This document shows, piece by piece, positions 1-8,044 of a DNA stretch of 64,000 nt (the stretch's first letter is position 1; each line of letters opens with the position of its first letter). The translations under genes and the position numbers were made by a program. The stretch is from an uncultured Clostridia bacterium (GTDB lineage: Bacteria > Bacillota > Clostridia > Christensenellales > Borkfalkiaceae), in contig CAKQKE010000004.1 of the NCBI GenBank assembly GCA_934247935.1, forward strand, positions 124,001 through 188,000. The letters are read 5' to 3'. Below the pieces are notes generated by a model. The model was not told the DNA's origin and made no database searches. It was given only the letters and a program-made list of their open reading frames with translations.

Positions 1-128
1 TTTGGCACGGCAGAAAAATTTGTACGGCGCAAAGCCCCAAGTGCAATATTTGCCCCATTGAAAGTTTATGTGAAAAAAATAATTTAAAGACAAAATCAAA
101 CAATAAAGTAAAGGCGGATAAAAAATGA
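1..128 (+). CDS. nth: Endonuclease III, C-terminal end (partial)
   Basis: The reading frame starting at base 3 gives the last 41 residues of a protein that runs off the left edge. It opens with HGRKIC and contains Cys-x6-Cys-x2-Cys-x5-Cys, the [4Fe-4S] cluster loop at the C-terminus of endonuclease III, the glycosylase/AP lyase that starts base excision repair of oxidised pyrimidines. The four cysteines and the HGR leading into them match the family; the catalytic Lys and Asp are outside the window. A short Lys/Asn-rich tail follows the cluster. The stop TGA at 126-128 overlaps the ATG of the next gene (ATGA), so the two are probably translationally coupled. Confidence 0.85.
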   Translation, partial: WHGRKICTAQSPKCNICPIESLCEKNNLKTKSNNKVKADKK

Positions 129-559
129 AAATATTAATAAGTCATTGTTTTTTGGGAGAGAATTGCAAGTATAACGGCGGCAACAACTACAACGCCGAAC
201 TTTTAAACGTTCTGAAAAATCACGAGTTGATTCCCGTTTGTCCCGAGACGTTCGGCGGACTTAAATCACCGAGACTTCCCGCCGAAATCGTGGGAGACAA
301 AGTGCTTTTCAGCGACGGCAGCGACGTGACTCAGGCGTTTGTAAATGGTGCGGAAAAGGCTTTTGAAATTGCGAAAGAACAAGGGGTGAAAGTCGCGGTT
401 TTAAAGGCGAACAGTCCTTCGTGCGGCAGCGGAATTATTTACGACGGAACGTTTACGGGTAAAAAAGTAAGCGGTTACGGCGTTGCGGCAAAACTGCTTA
501 AAGAAAACGGAATTAAAGTTTATTCCGAGCAAGATATTGAAGAAATTAAAAAGTTGTAA
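125..559 (+). CDS. DUF523 family protein
   Basis: A 144-residue protein of the DUF523 (YbbK-like) family. Family hallmarks are visible in order: a Cys-containing start (SHCFLGENCKYNGG), CPETFGGLKSPRLPAE near residue 40-55, the motif SDVTQAFVNGA, and KANSPSCGSGIIYDGTF near residue 93-110. The conserved cysteines suggest metal or cofactor binding, but no biochemical role is established and none is claimed here. Some relatives are fused to DUF1722. Its ATG overlaps the nth stop codon, and AAAGGCGG about six bases upstream serves as ribosome binding site. The gene is complete and of normal length for a stand-alone DUF523 protein. Identification is confident, function unknown. Confidence 0.85.
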   Translation: MKILISHCFLGENCKYNGGNNYNAELLNVLKNHELIPVCPETFGGLKSPRLPAEIVGDKVLFSDGSDVTQAFVNGAEKAFEIAKEQGVKVAVLKANSPSCGSGIIYDGTFTGKKVSGYGVAAKLLKENGIKVYSEQDIEEIKKL

Positions 560-610
560 AAAGGAAATATTATATTTAGCCGATTTCAAATCGGTCGGGA
601 AGTTGAAATT

Positions 611-1876
611 ATGTTTATAGATAAAGAGAATATTAAAATTAAAGCGGGCAACGGCGGCGACGGCGCAACCTCGTTTATACGTTATAAGGGCGTGGCAAAC
701 GGCGGACCGGACGGCGGCGACGGAGGAAAAGGCGGCGACGTCTATTTCGTCGGCGACAGAAGAAAATCAAGCCTTATCGACTTTATGTACGTAAAAAAAT
801 ACGTTGCCGAGGACGGGGGCAAGGGCGACACCAAAAAGTGCCACGGCAAAGACGGAGAAGACCTTGTGATAAACGTGCCGCTCGGTACGGTTATCAAAGA
901 TAAAGAAACAGGCAACATCTTTGCCGACGTGTTTTACGAGGGACAAAAGGTAAAAGTGCTCGAGGGCGGCAACGGCGGAAAAGGCAACGTGCATTTCTGT
1001 ACGAGCAGAAGGCATTGTCCGCATTTTTCGCAAAAAGGTCAACAAACCGATTTCCACGTGGTCACTTTGGAATTGAAAGTAATTGCCGACGTGGGTTTGG
1101 TCGGGTTCCCCAACGTGGGGAAATCCACCATTTTGTCAAAAATTTCCGGAGCAAGACCCAAAATCGCAAATTATCATTTTACCACGCTTTCGCCAAATCT
1201 CGGTGTGGCAAAATATTACGACGAGAGTTTCACGGTTGCCGATATTCCCGGTATTATCGAGGGTGCGGCGCAAGGTCAAGGACTTGGTCTCGACTTTTTA
1301 AGACACATTGAACGAACACGCATGATTGTCCACGTGGTGGATATTTCGGGTGTTGAGGGCAGAGACCCGTACGAGGATTTTAAGCAAATAAATAAAGAAT
1401 TAAAGGCATACAGTAAAGTGCTTGCTTCTCGTCCGCAAATCGTCGTTGCAAACAAATGCGACATTTACGGTGCGGAAGAAAACTTGAAAGCGTTTAAGAA
1501 GAAATTAAAAAATAAATATCCTCTTGTTTGCGCAAGCGCGATAAGCGGAGAAAACCTCAAAGAATTACTCGCTGAAATTTGCGAGACTTTAAAAGATATA
1601 CCGCCTCTTGCGCCTATCGAACACGAAGAGTTTACTTATGTAAAACCCGACGAAAAATCGTTTGAAATCGAAAGAGACGAGGACGGAGCATACGTCGTTA
1701 TGGGGCCGTTTGTGGATTTGCTTATCAGAAACGTAGTGTTAAACGATATGGATTCGCTTGCGTACATGCAAAAAATGCTTCGTGAAAACGGGGTAATTAA
1801 AAAACTTCGCGCTATGGGGGCAAAGGACGGAGACGTCGTTGTCATAGGCGAAGTAGAGTTTGACTTTATTGATTAA
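611..1876 (+). CDS. obg: Obg family GTPase
   Basis: A 421-residue Obg/CgtA GTPase that binds the 50S ribosomal subunit and links ribosome assembly to stress and sporulation control. The glycine-rich Obg fold covers about residues 1-158 (repeated GGxGG turns). The G domain follows, with G1 GFPNVGKST at 165-173, G3 DIPG at 211-214 and G4 NKCD at 281-284. The C-terminal OCT domain spans about 345-421, as is usual in Bacillota. All nucleotide-binding motifs are intact. It is followed immediately by yhbY, a second ribosome assembly gene, and nadD-yqeK and rsfS lie just beyond, a neighbourhood common in Clostridia and Bacilli. Confidence 0.97.
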   Translation: MFIDKENIKIKAGNGGDGATSFIRYKGVANGGPDGGDGGKGGDVYFVGDRRKSSLIDFMYVKKYVAEDGGKGDTKKCHGKDGEDLVINVPLGTVIKDKETGNIFADVFYEGQKVKVLEGGNGGKGNVHFCTSRRHCPHFSQKGQQTDFHVVTLELKVIADVGLVGFPNVGKSTILSKISGARPKIANYHFTTLSPNLGVAKYYDESFTVADIPGIIEGAAQGQGLGLDFLRHIERTRMIVHVVDISGVEGRDPYEDFKQINKELKAYSKVLASRPQIVVANKCDIYGAEENLKAFKKKLKNKYPLVCASAISGENLKELLAEICETLKDIPPLAPIEHEEFTYVKPDEKSFEIERDEDGAYVVMGPFVDLLIRNVVLNDMDSLAYMQKMLRENGVIKKLRAMGAKDGDVVVIGEVEFDFID

Positions 1877-1886
1877 GGAGATAAAA

Positions 1887-2180
1887 ATGTTTACGTCTAA
1901 AGAAAGGAGCAATTTAAGGAGTATGGCGCAAACGCTCGAACCTATCGGTCAGGTGGGTAAAGGCGGCATAAGCGACAATTCGGTCGAATTTATTTCCGAA
2001 GCACTCGACAAACGAGAACTTGTAAAAATTTCGGTTTTAAACAACACCGACGACGATGCGAAAACAATTGCGGAAGAACTATCCCGCCTTTTAAAAGCCG
2101 AGGTCGTTTGCGTGATAGGGCATAAAATCGTTTTGTACAGAAGAAGCAATAAAAAGGGCGTCGTTCATATAAAATATTAA
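1887..2180 (+). CDS. yhbY: YhbY family RNA-binding protein
   Basis: A 97-residue CRM-domain protein that associates with pre-50S ribosomes. It shows the family pattern LRSMAQTLEPIGQVGKGG near the N-terminus, followed by ELVKISVLNN and a C-terminal GHKIVLYRRS. The start chosen is ATG 1887, preceded by AAGGAG at 1875-1880. A frame-open upstream ATG at 1860 lies inside obg, lacks a ribosome site and adds nine residues not expected in the family. The gene begins 10 bases after the obg stop and its ribosome site overlaps that stop, so it is cotranscribed. Identification is firm. Confidence 0.93.
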   Translation: MFTSKERSNLRSMAQTLEPIGQVGKGGISDNSVEFISEALDKRELVKISVLNNTDDDAKTIAEELSRLLKAEVVCVIGHKIVLYRRSNKKGVVHIKY

Positions 2181-2242
2181 TAAAATTTTATTTCTGGCGT
2201 TCAGGAAATTTGTCAGGCACATAAAACGTAACGTCGTTGCGG

Positions 2243-3079
2243 TTATTTATAAAAAATGTTGACGCTTTCTTTTTCGGTGGGGTTTTTACCGAAGAAAAAC
2301 GCCAATACCGCCAGCGCGACGAGCAAACACCCAGCCACGATATAATAGACGGGATAAAATACGATTAAAGACATAAAGAGTAAAGCGCAACCAGTAAGGG
2401 CAAAGCGTTTTGCTCTTTTTTTCGTGAAAGAAGCCTTTATGGTTTTTATAAATTTTTTTTGCGGTTTTTCGTCTTCAAACACGCTCTTCGGGTAAAAATC
2501 GTTGTTTTTCATAAGCATATAAACCGCCTTGGCGTCGATAAGTAAAATCCTGCCCATAAGTCTTGATTCAAGGTCAATACAACTTTGCGAAAAACGGTTG
2601 CCAAGAACTGCGCAAATATACTCTTTAGGGGTATTGATAAACGCTTTTGCGACAACCGTTTGCTCCAATTCGTCCAACGTAAAGTGTAAATGCAACAAAT
2701 ATTTGCCCTTGATAAGTATTTTATTTTGCATAACCGAGTAGTCGACGTCGGCTTTTTGTAGCAGTTGTTTAAAGTAGTCGTTCAGTTGTTTATCGGTCAA
2801 AAAACACAGCGATGCGATATGTTTTTCGCACTCTTTTTCGTCTTTTTTGAAATAATAATTTTTTGCGTCTTTATACTGCTTTACAAGGTATACGCCGATT
2901 AAAAAGGGAAGTGAAACGATAAAGGCGATTAAAAGACGAAGACCAATCGGGCGTATACTTCTGCCTATCGTTGTTAAAAACAAGCAAAACACGATAAACG
3001 AGTACAATAATGCGTCAGACACCGTTGACAGGCGCGGTTTATTTTTAAATAAAGGTTTAATACTAACAAATTTTTTCAT
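2243..3079 (-). CDS. Hypothetical four-helix membrane protein
   Basis: A 278-residue protein of unrecognised family. Two hydrophobic segments lie near residues 23-43 and 47-65, and two more near 223-242 and 245-263. Between them is a hydrophilic region of about 150 residues with a regular alpha/beta look (KHIASLCFLTDKQLNDYFKQ and beyond), so the topology is probably a helical hairpin, a cytosolic domain and a second hairpin. It sits on the opposite strand between yhbY and nadD, converging on the former and diverging from the latter. No Shine-Dalgarno sequence is evident before the ATG. Function cannot be inferred from sequence or context. Confidence 0.75.
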   Translation of the reverse strand: MKKFVSIKPLFKNKPRLSTVSDALLYSFIVFCLFLTTIGRSIRPIGLRLLIAFIVSLPFLIGVYLVKQYKDAKNYYFKKDEKECEKHIASLCFLTDKQLNDYFKQLLQKADVDYSVMQNKILIKGKYLLHLHFTLDELEQTVVAKAFINTPKEYICAVLGNRFSQSCIDLESRLMGRILLIDAKAVYMLMKNNDFYPKSVFEDEKPQKKFIKTIKASFTKKRAKRFALTGCALLFMSLIVFYPVYYIVAGCLLVALAVLAFFFGKNPTEKESVNIFYK

Positions 3080-3114
3080 ACGTGTATTGTTGACACAAAA
3101 TTTGCAGAATAAAC

Positions 3115-3143
3115 TTGAAAAATGTATTAAAGTATGTTAAAAT
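3115..3143 (+). promoter_or_regulatory. Sigma-A promoter of nadD-yqeK (leaderless)
   Basis: TTGAAA at 3115-3120, a 17-base spacer and TAAAAT at 3138-3143. Initiation is predicted at about 3149-3151, on or next to the ATG at 3150, and no ribosome binding site precedes that codon. The transcript is therefore probably leaderless (inference). Confidence 0.65.
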
Positions 3144-3149
3144 ATAAAT

Positions 3150-4289
3150 ATGAAAAGGATAGCGATTTTCGGCGGCACGTTCAATCCCGTGCAAAACGCG
3201 CACGTCAGCATTGCGATTGACAGCATAAAAAAGGGCAATCTCGACAAACTTATCGTCATGCCCGACTATATTCCGCCACACAAACAAACGGGTAATTTTT
3301 TGGCGAGTTCAAGCGATAGAATCAATATGCTTAAAATTGCGTTTGCGGGAGAAGAAAACATCGAAATAGGCACTTACGAAACCGAGAACAAAACGAAAAG
3401 TTATACCTATTTAACGATGGAGCATTTTAAACAAGTTTATCAAAACGACGAGTTGTTTTTTATCGTCGGCAGCGATATGCTTGAAAATTTTCCTAAGTGG
3501 AAATACCCCGAAAGAATACTTAATTGTTGCAACCTTTTGTATTGCGAACGCGCCGACGAGGATAAAGACGACGCAATTTTCAACTCGTTTATAGCCCGTT
3601 ACGGAGAAAAGGCGGTTGTAAAACTGCCTGTAAAAGGCGAGGACGTTTCGTCCACCAAAGTAAGGCTGTATGCGGCGTTGGGGCTTGATATAAGCGGTTT
3701 TGTGCCGAGCGGCGTAAATGACTACATTACAGCAAACGGTTTGTATAAAGATGACAGATTTTGCGAATATCTGAAAAAAGTTTTGCCCGAAAAAAGGCGT
3801 ATTCACACGGCGGGCGTAGTGCTTACTTCAATCAAAATTTGTAAGCAACTCGGCATCGATAATGAAAAAGTCGCGCTTGCGGCATTACTTCACGACTGCG
3901 CTAAATACCAAAAGGCGGAAGACTATAAAGATTTCGTTCTTCCCGAAGGTATACCCGAAAGTTGCATACATCAGTACCTTGGCGCATACGTCGCCGAAAA
4001 GGTGCTTAAAGTGACCGATAAAGAGGTGCTCGATGCAATACGTTATCACACGACCGGCAGGGCAAATATGACTTTGACCGAAAAAATCGTTTACGTTGCC
4101 GATGTAATCGAGCCGTCGAGAAATTTCGACGGAGTGGACGAGTTGCGCGAAATCGTTTTTAGCGACTTTGAAAAAGGGTTTAAAGTCGTTTTAAGCGAAA
4201 TATTAAAATTTTTAAACAGAGACTGTCTTGAAGTAGACAAACTTACCGAAGAGGCAGTAAAATATTATTGTAAAGGAGATACTTTATGA
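3150..4289 (+). CDS. nadD: NadD-YqeK fusion: nicotinate mononucleotide adenylyltransferase plus HD-domain phosphohydrolase
   Basis: A 379-residue two-domain protein. Residues 1 to about 195 are a NadD nucleotidyltransferase, which makes nicotinate adenine dinucleotide in NAD synthesis: GGTFNP at 8-13 and SSTKVR near 170 are present. Residues 205-379 are a YqeK-type HD hydrolase with the HD pair (LLHDCAKY), a later RYHTTGR and YVADVIEPSR; YqeK proteins cleave diadenosine tetraphosphate. The fusion is known in some Clostridia, where the two are otherwise adjacent genes. Oddity: the usual (H/T)xGH nucleotide-binding motif reads Q15-N16-A17-H18, so the first His and the Gly are replaced. The stop overlaps the rsfS ATG (ATGA). 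Confidence 0.92.
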   Translation: MKRIAIFGGTFNPVQNAHVSIAIDSIKKGNLDKLIVMPDYIPPHKQTGNFLASSSDRINMLKIAFAGEENIEIGTYETENKTKSYTYLTMEHFKQVYQNDELFFIVGSDMLENFPKWKYPERILNCCNLLYCERADEDKDDAIFNSFIARYGEKAVVKLPVKGEDVSSTKVRLYAALGLDISGFVPSGVNDYITANGLYKDDRFCEYLKKVLPEKRRIHTAGVVLTSIKICKQLGIDNEKVALAALLHDCAKYQKAEDYKDFVLPEGIPESCIHQYLGAYVAEKVLKVTDKEVLDAIRYHTTGRANMTLTEKIVYVADVIEPSRNFDGVDELREIVFSDFEKGFKVVLSEILKFLNRDCLEVDKLTEEAVKYYCKGDTL

Positions 4290-4639
4290 ACAGCGAACAA
4301 TTGGTAAAAGTGGTACTCGACGTACTTAAAGAACACAAAGCACTCGATATTGTAAAAATCAATATCGGCGAAAAATCGTCTATTGCCGACTATTTTGTTG
4401 TTTGCAGCGGTAGAGCGACAACGCAAGTAAAGGCACTTGCGGAATACGTTGAAGAAGCGGTCGAGAAAAACGGCGGCGAAATCAAACGTAAAGAAGGCGT
4501 GAGAGAAGGCAGATGGGCGGCACTCGATTGCGGTGACGTGATTGTGCACATTTTCAATGACGAAACAAGACTTTTTTATCACCTTGAAAGACTTTGGGGG
4601 GATGAAAACAACATCGAAAAAATTGCTTCCAAAGATTAA
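4286..4639 (+). CDS. rsfS: Ribosomal silencing factor RsfS
   Basis: A 117-residue RsfS/Iojap protein. It binds uL14 on the 50S subunit and blocks joining with 30S when nutrients are limiting. The family core is clear: KALDIVKINIGEKSSIADYFVVCSG near residues 18-42, REGRWAALDCGDVIVHIF near 71-90 and RLFYHLERLWGD near 94-106. The ATG overlaps the nadD-yqeK stop codon, and a good AAAGGAG site lies inside the upstream gene. This nadD-yqeK-rsfS order is the standard Bacillota arrangement. A strong terminator follows at 4714. Confidence 0.96.
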   Translation: MNSEQLVKVVLDVLKEHKALDIVKINIGEKSSIADYFVVCSGRATTQVKALAEYVEEAVEKNGGEIKRKEGVREGRWAALDCGDVIVHIFNDETRLFYHLERLWGDENNIEKIASKD

Positions 4640-4963
4640 TTCCGATGTTATAATTGCGTTTTTATATAAAACGTGAAACAAAATACAACGCATTAAATTA
4701 AATATAAGTTTGGCGTCGCCGCATTTTTGCGGCGGCGTTTTTATATAAGGAGAACGCGTGGTGTTTTTATGTAAAAAAGAGTGCTGGGGGTTTTTACGTT
4801 AAATAACGGGTTGTATCGGTGACTTTTTAAGGTTTTGATGCATAAACAGCCCAACACGGGCAAAAAGGATAAATAAAAATTAATTGTTTCCGTTGGGATA
4901 AAGCGGGTTAATAATCGGTCAAACTGTCGATAATCAAACAAAAAGATAAAAACGGAGGCTGTT
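4640..4963. other. Intergenic region between rsfS and the LacZ-like gene
   Basis: This 324-base gap holds the rsfS terminator and the ribosome binding site CGGAGG (about 4953-4958) of the next gene. No convincing promoter, riboswitch or small gene was recognised in the remainder. Confidence 0.5.
4714..4743 (+). terminator. Rho-independent terminator after rsfS
   Basis: A 10-bp stem (4714-4723 with 4728-4737, one G-U pair) closes a TTTT loop and is followed by a T run at 4738-4742. It ends the nadD-yqeK/rsfS transcript. Confidence 0.9.
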
Positions 4964-7822
4964 ATGATATACGATTTACATCAAAAAACCATTATTTCCG
5001 ACGGAGATTTGCCGCCGAGAAATTATTACATTCCTTTTTCAAGTCCCGACACGTTTGACGAAAAGGTTAAGTCCGGCCTTTTAAAGTCGATATATGATTG
5101 GAAAATCAGTAAAGTAAAAAAGTTTTCACAGTCGATTTTTTCGCAAAAGGCGCACATTAAAAAAAGTTTGCCGGCTGCTTGCAAACAGTTGTGTAAAATT
5201 ACAAGCAGCGATATTTTTCCCTTTGAATACACCCCGCCCGAGATAAGCGGAGATATTGCTGCCGTCGTGTATGAGAGCAAAGTTAAATTAAACATTTTGC
5301 ATGACAAATATTACATGGTGTTTGAAAGCGTGTCGGCTTGTTTTTATTTGTTTATAAACGGCAAATATGTGGGTTATAGCGCGCGCGGGCAGTGCATGAC
5401 CGAGTTTGATATAACGCCGTATATGAAAATCGAAAACGATATTAAAGTTGTGGTGCTGGATAGGTGCGCCTTGTCTTATATAAGTGCGATAAAACCCGTT
5501 CGACCGTTCGGAATTACGGGCGATGTGTATATTTTAAATCGTCAATCGGGGCATTTGACAAACTATTCGGTTGTACCTGAATGTATCGACGGTATGTGGA
5601 AAATTTATTTCAACGGCGACGAAGAGACGGAAGTCAGACTCTTTGACGATAAGCGTGAAATAGACAAAAAAACTGGCAAAAAATTAACTTTTGAAATAGA
5701 AAAACCCAAAACATGGAGTAGCGAACAGCCATATTTATACAAAGTTTTACTACACTGCAAAAGCGAATATATTGAAGAAAAAATCGGGCTGACAGACGTA
5801 AAGACCGAGGGTCAGGACCTGATTGTAAACGGTAAAAAAATCTTTTTAAAAGGGGTTGTGCGTACCCCGTTTACAGCATACGGTTGCTTTGAAAATGACA
5901 AAACGCTATGTAAAGACGTGATAAGAATTAAACAGTGCGGCATAAACGCGGTATATTCGCCCTATTATCCCGCAAATCCCGGATTGAGTAAACTTTGCGA
6001 TAAATACGGGCTTTATCTAATCGAGTCGGTTGAAGTCAATTATGCCAACGGCGATTGTCTTACAAGAGTGCCTTACGGCGGAATAAAATCGCTGATTAAC
6101 TGTAAAGATTTTGAAAAAGCCTCTTTATCACGTATCGAATACGCAAAGGAAAGAGATAAAAACAGGACGAGTGTAATTATGTGGTCGTTGGGTGGAATGA
6201 TGCAATCGTCAAACGCAAAAGCAATTAAATTAAATAGCGAAACGGCGTTTACACTCGACGAAAAATTGATGATTGAAGGCGAAAAAACAAACAATTTTGT
6301 TCCGTATGAAAATTATTTTCACGACGGTGGCAAAGACGTAAATAAAATAACAAACGTCGACACAAGCGAAATTATAAATAAAAATTCTGAAAATTTAAGC
6401 GAAGTAAACGAAATATACAAAGCAGAGAAGAAGCGACTTTTTATGTCGTTTAATTATTGTTTTGATATCGATAACGACAAAGAAAACTGCGCCGTGATTG
6501 CGACTCGGGATGAGTCTTATATTGCCGGAAACAAGCCGACGATTTTGTTTACCGACGTGTTTTCGATGAGCGGAATACATTGTTTAAACGAGGACGGAAA
6601 TAATTTGGCGGGCGTTTTTCCGTGTGAATTTATATATTTAAAAAACAAGACAAACACGTTTTACGGACTGTACGATAAGGAAGCAAAACGTTATTCGTCG
6701 ATGCTTAAAAATATGCTGAATGTCTATTTTCCGATAGACGTATTGCGTAAAGATGACAGGTTTATAGTAAAAAACAACAATAAATTTGTCGATGGAAAAA
6801 ATTATAGAGGCAAATGTTATATAAAAGTCGACGGCAAACAAGTCGACGGAATTAACATCGACGTTTCAAGTTTAAGTAGCGGCGAAAGTAAAGAAGTAAA
6901 AATCGACCTTGAAAAATACAAAGGCAATTTCGTGTGTGCCGATTTCGTTTTGAAAGAATTGACTTACGGCACAAGTGTGGTAAAACAGTTTATTTTAAGC
7001 GACAGCATTACAATCTACAAGCCGTTGTCTTATACCTCGGTGCAGTTGTACGGGAACGTGATGAATTGTAATCGTTGCAGCGTAAAATTTTCAGACAACG
7101 GTTTGATTTCGGGTATTTCTTCCGGGAACAAAAAATATGTTGTGGGCGAAATGTCTTTTTGCGTTGCTCGTCCGCCTATAAATAAAACCGAAGAATATAT
7201 TTCAGATAGCGAAAAATTAAGCGACGTAAAATTTGTTGCAAAAAAAATCAAAAGCGAAGCCAATGTTCTTTACGTAAACGGGGTATTATTTCGTCAAAGC
7301 ATGGCAGCACTTTTAAAAGTGGATTTAGAGTATTCGTTTTTCGACAATGGCACGATAATAATAAAAGTCAAGCCGACTCTACCCGATTATATCGACGGGT
7401 TGTATAGATTCGGTTTAATTATTCCGCTGTGCGGGAAATTTAAAAAAGTCGCTTATTTTGGGAGGGGTAAAGACGAGTGTTATTTCGGCGAAGAGGGTTT
7501 TAATTCGCTCGGCGAGTACGAGTGCGACATAAAAAACCTAAACGAGAAAATGCCGATATTCAAAGAGAGCGGAAGCCGGACCGACGTGAGAAAAATTACG
7601 TTTTTCAAAAAGCGTGACAAGATAAACTTTTACGTCGACTATCCGATTTCGTTTAAAGCGCAACTCGGCGTGATTAAGACTAAAAAATGTCTTTTTGTCC
7701 GCAAGAAAAAAGTGTGTTATTTAAATTTGGATTTTTGCATGTCGGGCAGAATAGGCAAATACGTCGAAGAGGGCAAAATGGAAAATAAAACCTCTTGCTA
7801 CACTCTCACAATAGAAGTGTAA
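4964..7822 (+). CDS. LacZ-like glycoside hydrolase family 2 protein, catalytically degenerate
   Basis: A 952-residue protein aligning by eye over its length with long beta-galactosidases. The sugar-binding domain shows LFINGKYVGYSARGQCMTEFDITPY and VRPFGITGDVYIL. Next come the immunoglobulin-like domain (WSSEQPYLYKV) and barrel entry (LIVNGKKIFLKGVVR, then KQCGINAVYSPYYPANPGLSKLCDKYGLYLIES). Critical residues are gone. LacZ WSLGNES reads WSLGGMM at 407-413, so the acid/base Glu is Met412. LacZ ILCEYAHAMG reads ILFTDVFSMSG, so the nucleophile Glu is Thr530. The RHEH substrate motif reads RTPF. The C-terminal LacZ-type domains remain and the frame is intact, so it is probably a binding or regulatory protein rather than a decayed gene. 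A good CGGAGG site precedes the ATG. No sugar transporter is adjacent. Confidence 0.85.
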   Translation: MIYDLHQKTIISDGDLPPRNYYIPFSSPDTFDEKVKSGLLKSIYDWKISKVKKFSQSIFSQKAHIKKSLPAACKQLCKITSSDIFPFEYTPPEISGDIAAVVYESKVKLNILHDKYYMVFESVSACFYLFINGKYVGYSARGQCMTEFDITPYMKIENDIKVVVLDRCALSYISAIKPVRPFGITGDVYILNRQSGHLTNYSVVPECIDGMWKIYFNGDEETEVRLFDDKREIDKKTGKKLTFEIEKPKTWSSEQPYLYKVLLHCKSEYIEEKIGLTDVKTEGQDLIVNGKKIFLKGVVRTPFTAYGCFENDKTLCKDVIRIKQCGINAVYSPYYPANPGLSKLCDKYGLYLIESVEVNYANGDCLTRVPYGGIKSLINCKDFEKASLSRIEYAKERDKNRTSVIMWSLGGMMQSSNAKAIKLNSETAFTLDEKLMIEGEKTNNFVPYENYFHDGGKDVNKITNVDTSEIINKNSENLSEVNEIYKAEKKRLFMSFNYCFDIDNDKENCAVIATRDESYIAGNKPTILFTDVFSMSGIHCLNEDGNNLAGVFPCEFIYLKNKTNTFYGLYDKEAKRYSSMLKNMLNVYFPIDVLRKDDRFIVKNNNKFVDGKNYRGKCYIKVDGKQVDGINIDVSSLSSGESKEVKIDLEKYKGNFVCADFVLKELTYGTSVVKQFILSDSITIYKPLSYTSVQLYGNVMNCNRCSVKFSDNGLISGISSGNKKYVVGEMSFCVARPPINKTEEYISDSEKLSDVKFVAKKIKSEANVLYVNGVLFRQSMAALLKVDLEYSFFDNGTIIIKVKPTLPDYIDGLYRFGLIIPLCGKFKKVAYFGRGKDECYFGEEGFNSLGEYECDIKNLNEKMPIFKESGSRTDVRKITFFKKRDKINFYVDYPISFKAQLGVIKTKKCLFVRKKKVCYLNLDFCMSGRIGKYVEEGKMENKTSCYTLTIEV

Positions 7823-7992
7823 AATTTTTATATCGGAGGCGTGGGGAATGTAAAACAGGGAAAAGTTTTAATAAAGCGGCATAACAACGCAAAACTTGCC
7901 GTACAATGTAAAAGTTAGGACAAATTCAAAGTAAGACTAAACAGTTTTTGCAACAAGAGAGGCAAAATTAGTTAGTAATAACTGCATACAGG

Positions 7993-8021
7993 TTGACAAT
8001 AATTTTATACAATGGTAAACT
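7993..8021 (+). promoter_or_regulatory. Possible promoter of the rmlB-like gene
   Basis: TTGACA at 7993-7998 is followed after 17 bases by TAAACT at 8016-8021, a weak -10. The gene starts at 8045, and the leader has only a weak ribosome site. Confidence 0.4.
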
Positions 8022-8044
8022 TATAGAAAAAACGGAAACACAAA

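Noticed and set aside
1860..1886. Upstream start for yhbY at ATG 1860
   Set aside because: It overlaps obg, has no ribosome site and adds residues outside the family consensus; ATG 1887 follows AAGGAG.
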